Origin: Yunchengibacter salinarum
GTDB taxonomy: Bacteria > Pseudomonadota > Alphaproteobacteria > Sphingomonadales > Kordiimonadaceae
Direction of reading: 5' to 3'
NCBI RefSeq assembly: GCF_037658235.1
Contig: NZ_JBBJLN010000003.1
Span: forward strand, 62,001-126,000
Length of the DNA stretch: 64,000 nucleotides
The notes beneath the pieces are model-generated. The model was not told the DNA's origin and did no database searches. It saw only the letters and a program-made list of their open reading frames with translations. Shown here piece after piece: positions 61,698-64,000 of this stretch; the stretch's first letter is position 1, and every line of letters starts with the position of its first letter. The position numbers were made by a program, and so were the translations under genes.

Positions 61698-63488
61698 ATG
61701 CCGGATTTCGACATGATCATCCGCGGCGGGCGCGTGGTGGATGGCAGCGGCGCCGAGCCCTTTGCCGCCGATGTGGCCATCCGCGGCGGGCGCATTGCAT
61801 CGGTGGGCCGGGTGGATGGAACCGCCAGCGAAATGCTGGATGCCGACGGCGCGCTGGTCACGCCCGGCTTTATCGACATCCACACCCATTATGACGGCCA
61901 GGTAAGCTGGGACCCGGTTCTGGCGCCCAGCGTGCAGCACGGCGTGACCACGGTGGTGATGGGCAGTTGCGGCGTGGGCTTTGCCCCTTGCCGGGCGACG
62001 GATCGGGACCGGCTGATACGCCTGATGGAAGGGGTGGAGGATATCCCCGGCGTGGCGCTGAGCGAAGGCATCACCTGGGACTGGGAAAGCCTGGAAGACT
62101 ATATGGATGCCATCGATGTGCCCCACGCCATCGATTTCGCCGTTCAGGTAACGCACGATCCCTTGCGCGTTTATGTGATGGGGGACCGGGCAGAAGCCGG
62201 GGAGCCCGCCCGCGATGACGATATCGCGGCCATGCGCGATCTGACCCGGCGCGCGCTGGAGGCGGGGGCCATCGGCTTCACCACTGGCCGCACCGACCTG
62301 CACCGCACGGCGGACGGGGAATGGACCCCGGCGAGCGAGGCCACCGGGGCGGAGCTGGCCGGCATCGCCCGCGCCTTCGAGGGGCTGGATCACGGCGTTC
62401 TTCAGGCGGTGAACGATTTCGACCTGGAGCGTGACGACCCGGATGCCTTTGCGCGGGAGTTCGCCATACTGGAATCCTTCGCCCGTGCGGGCGGCGGGCG
62501 GCCCTTTTCGCTGTCGCTGATGCAGCGGGATTTCGCTCCCGGACAGTGGCGGCGGATCATTGAAGAGGCCGAGCGCCTGAAGGCTGACGGGGTGGATATG
62601 CACTTGCAGACGGCGCCGCGCGGCATTGGCGTGATTCTGGGCCTGCAATGCACCTTTCACCCCTTTATCGGCTTTCCGAGCTACAAGGCGATCGCCCATC
62701 TGCCGCTGGCCGAGCGGGTGGCCGCCATGAAAGATCCGGCCTTCAAGAAGCGGTTGCTCCTGGAGACCTCCGAGAAAATGGCCGGGGACGGCAGCGCCAT
62801 CCCCCCTTTGGCGGACAAGCTGCTGGCCACCATCGATTTTGTCAGTTGCAAGCTGTTCAAGCTGGGTGACCCGCCGGACTATGAGCAATCGGTGGACAAC
62901 AGCGTTTATAAAATGGCCGAACGCGCCGGTGTCAGCCCGCTTGAGATGATCTATGACATCCTGCTGGAAGACGAGGGGCGCGCCTTTCTTTATTTCCCGA
63001 TTTATAATTATACCGACCTGAATTATCAGGCGGTCCATGAGATGATGACCCACCCGCAGGCGATCATGGGCCTGTCCGATGGCGGGGCGCATGTGGGAAC
63101 CATCTGTGACGCCAGCTTCCCTACCTATCTTCTGGCCCACTGGACGAAACCGCGCAGCGATGGCCGCACCATCGCCGTGGAGCAGGCGGTGCACATGCTG
63201 ACCGGCAAGCAGGCCGCCTATCTTGGCCTGACGGATCGGGGCCTGATCCGCGAGGGCATGAAGGCGGACATCAATGTGATCGCACCGCAGGCGCTGCGCC
63301 TGCATCCGCCGCGCATGGTGCAGGACCTGCCCGCCGGGGGGCAGCGCCTGTTGCAGGCGGCCACGGGTTATCGGGCCATGCTGGTTTCCGGCAAGGTGGT
63401 GGTGCGCGACGATCGTGTGACAGACGCCCGCCCCGGTCGCCTGGTACGGGCCGGGCCACGGGGCGCGGGCCGGATGGCGGCGGAATAG
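61698..63488 (+). CDS. N-acyl-D-amino-acid deacylase (amidohydrolase family)
   Basis: About 596 residues from ATG 61698, which has GGGAGGGAGAC. N-terminal beta strands (DFDMIIRGGRVVDGSGAEPF) are followed by the metal motif GFIDIHTHYDGQVSWDP. SCGVGFAPC, further barrel His and Asp residues (GLSDGGAHVGTICDASFPTY) and a C-terminal strand set (LVSGKVVVRDD) match D-aminoacylases and dihydropyrimidinase-like relatives. The protein is long for D-aminoacylase (about 480), so other N-acyl or N-carbamoyl substrates are possible. The next gene starts directly after the stop. Confidence 0.88.
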   Translation: MPDFDMIIRGGRVVDGSGAEPFAADVAIRGGRIASVGRVDGTASEMLDADGALVTPGFIDIHTHYDGQVSWDPVLAPSVQHGVTTVVMGSCGVGFAPCRATDRDRLIRLMEGVEDIPGVALSEGITWDWESLEDYMDAIDVPHAIDFAVQVTHDPLRVYVMGDRAEAGEPARDDDIAAMRDLTRRALEAGAIGFTTGRTDLHRTADGEWTPASEATGAELAGIARAFEGLDHGVLQAVNDFDLERDDPDAFAREFAILESFARAGGGRPFSLSLMQRDFAPGQWRRIIEEAERLKADGVDMHLQTAPRGIGVILGLQCTFHPFIGFPSYKAIAHLPLAERVAAMKDPAFKKRLLLETSEKMAGDGSAIPPLADKLLATIDFVSCKLFKLGDPPDYEQSVDNSVYKMAERAGVSPLEMIYDILLEDEGRAFLYFPIYNYTDLNYQAVHEMMTHPQAIMGLSDGGAHVGTICDASFPTYLLAHWTKPRSDGRTIAVEQAVHMLTGKQAAYLGLTDRGLIREGMKADINVIAPQALRLHPPRMVQDLPAGGQRLLQAATGYRAMLVSGKVVVRDDRVTDARPGRLVRAGPRGAGRMAAE

Positions 63489-64000
63489 GTGGCGGACGCG
63501 GCCTTTTTCCAGCCGGTGGCCGATGTGCTGGACCGCTTGATGGCCGAGGGCATCGCCACCCTTCTGGCCATGCTGGGGGCGATCTTTCTGGCGGCGGTGC
63601 TGCGCGCCTTTACCGGCTTTGGCTTCGCGCTTGGGGCGTTGCCGGTTCTGGGCGCGGTGTTGCAACCGGGCACGGCGGTATCGGTGGTGGTTCTGCTGAC
63701 CCTGCTGGTCAGCCTGACCACGCTCAGGGGCTATTGGGGCCGGGTGCCCGTCGGCCCCATGGCGCCGATTTTGGTGCTGTCATTACTGGGCACGCTGCTG
63801 GGGGCACGGCTTCTGGCGCTGATCGACAAGGCCAGCTTTCAGCTTCTGGTGGGCGTGGTGGTGATGCTGTCCAGCCTGTTGCTGATGCGGCAGAGTGTGC
63901 ATGTGGCCGCGCCCCCGCGCCTTGTGGGGTGGCTGGCGGGGCTGGCCAGTGGCGTGCTCAATGGCGCCGTGGCGGTGCCCGGCCCGCCGGTGATCGTCTA
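63489..64000 (+). CDS. TauE/SafE-family transporter, 3' end outside window
   Basis: 170 codons and two bases, beginning GTG right after the deacylase stop (no gap). Helices LAMLGAIFLAAVLRAFTGFG, TAVSVVVLLTLLVSLTTLRG, ILVLSLLGTLLGARLLALI and LLVGVVVMLSSLLLM have the TauE/SafE look; RAFTGFGFALGALP is characteristic. Family members export sulfonates or sulfite, or transport related anions. ATG 63540 (MAEGIATLLAM) is an alternative start. Confidence 0.82.
   Translation, partial: MADAAFFQPVADVLDRLMAEGIATLLAMLGAIFLAAVLRAFTGFGFALGALPVLGAVLQPGTAVSVVVLLTLLVSLTTLRGYWGRVPVGPMAPILVLSLLGTLLGARLLALIDKASFQLLVGVVVMLSSLLLMRQSVHVAAPPRLVGWLAGLASGVLNGAVAVPGPPVIV

Overview
The window is GC-rich DNA from an alphaproteobacterium. 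Four things point there: an unlinked Fo-type ATP synthase operon with both b' and b subunit genes (atpI-atpB-atpE-atpF'-atpF), a CcrM-type GANTC methyltransferase, the mutY-DUF721-DsbA-smc gene order, and the arginine succinyltransferase and valine catabolic sets. The order cannot be fixed from this sequence. About 56 protein genes are supported. No rRNA, tRNA, CRISPR array, prophage or intact insertion sequence was seen.

Layout. 1-3974 (minus): glmS (cut by the window start), glmU and a PhyH-family dioxygenase. 4171-14666 (plus): valine/isobutyrate catabolism (mmsA, an isobutyryl-CoA dehydrogenase-like gene, 3-hydroxyisobutyryl-CoA hydrolase, mmsB), interrupted by an SLC13 transporter and an M16 peptidase that sit among repeat clusters. 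14702-20879: a LuxR-type regulator with a degenerate receiver, divergent from an arginine-degradation operon (M20 hydrolase, astA, astD, astB). 20963-24896: PAS protein, msrPQ, a MaoC-like protein and a DUF3108 protein. 25148-27085 (minus): ccrM and rnhB. 27743-33207: DUF465, rmuC, a second PhyH dioxygenase coupled to a ferredoxin reductase, and a secreted amidohydrolase. 33319-42366: mutY, a DUF721 (DciA-like) gene, a DsbA-like lipoprotein, smc and the Fo operon. 42564-49016: cation efflux, ArsC-like, PhzF, glutathione peroxidase, SNF symporter, epoxide hydrolase-like, GST and GFA genes. 49510-64000: ettA, a betaine-type binding protein, GH32, a hybrid histidine kinase, a periplasmic binding protein, DUF2189, L-lactate dehydrogenase, an M23 peptidase, a BASS transporter, an N-acyl-D-amino-acid deacylase and a TauE/SafE transporter cut by the window end.

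The most unusual content is a family of roughly 110-base, multi-hairpin intergenic repeats. Nine copies lie in four clusters (7783-8000, 11042-11286, 24904-25132, 49043-49416). Each unit can form four consecutive stems. The stem sequences differ between copies while pairing is preserved, as expected for selection on RNA or single-stranded DNA structure. Each cluster is preceded by a further hairpin plus a T-rich TTTGTTT-like leader, resembling an intrinsic terminator. I do not recognise the family.

A second strong signal lies upstream of ccrM: four GANTC sites within 44 bases, two of them inside a predicted sigma-70 promoter. This suggests that the methyltransferase gene senses its own methylation state.
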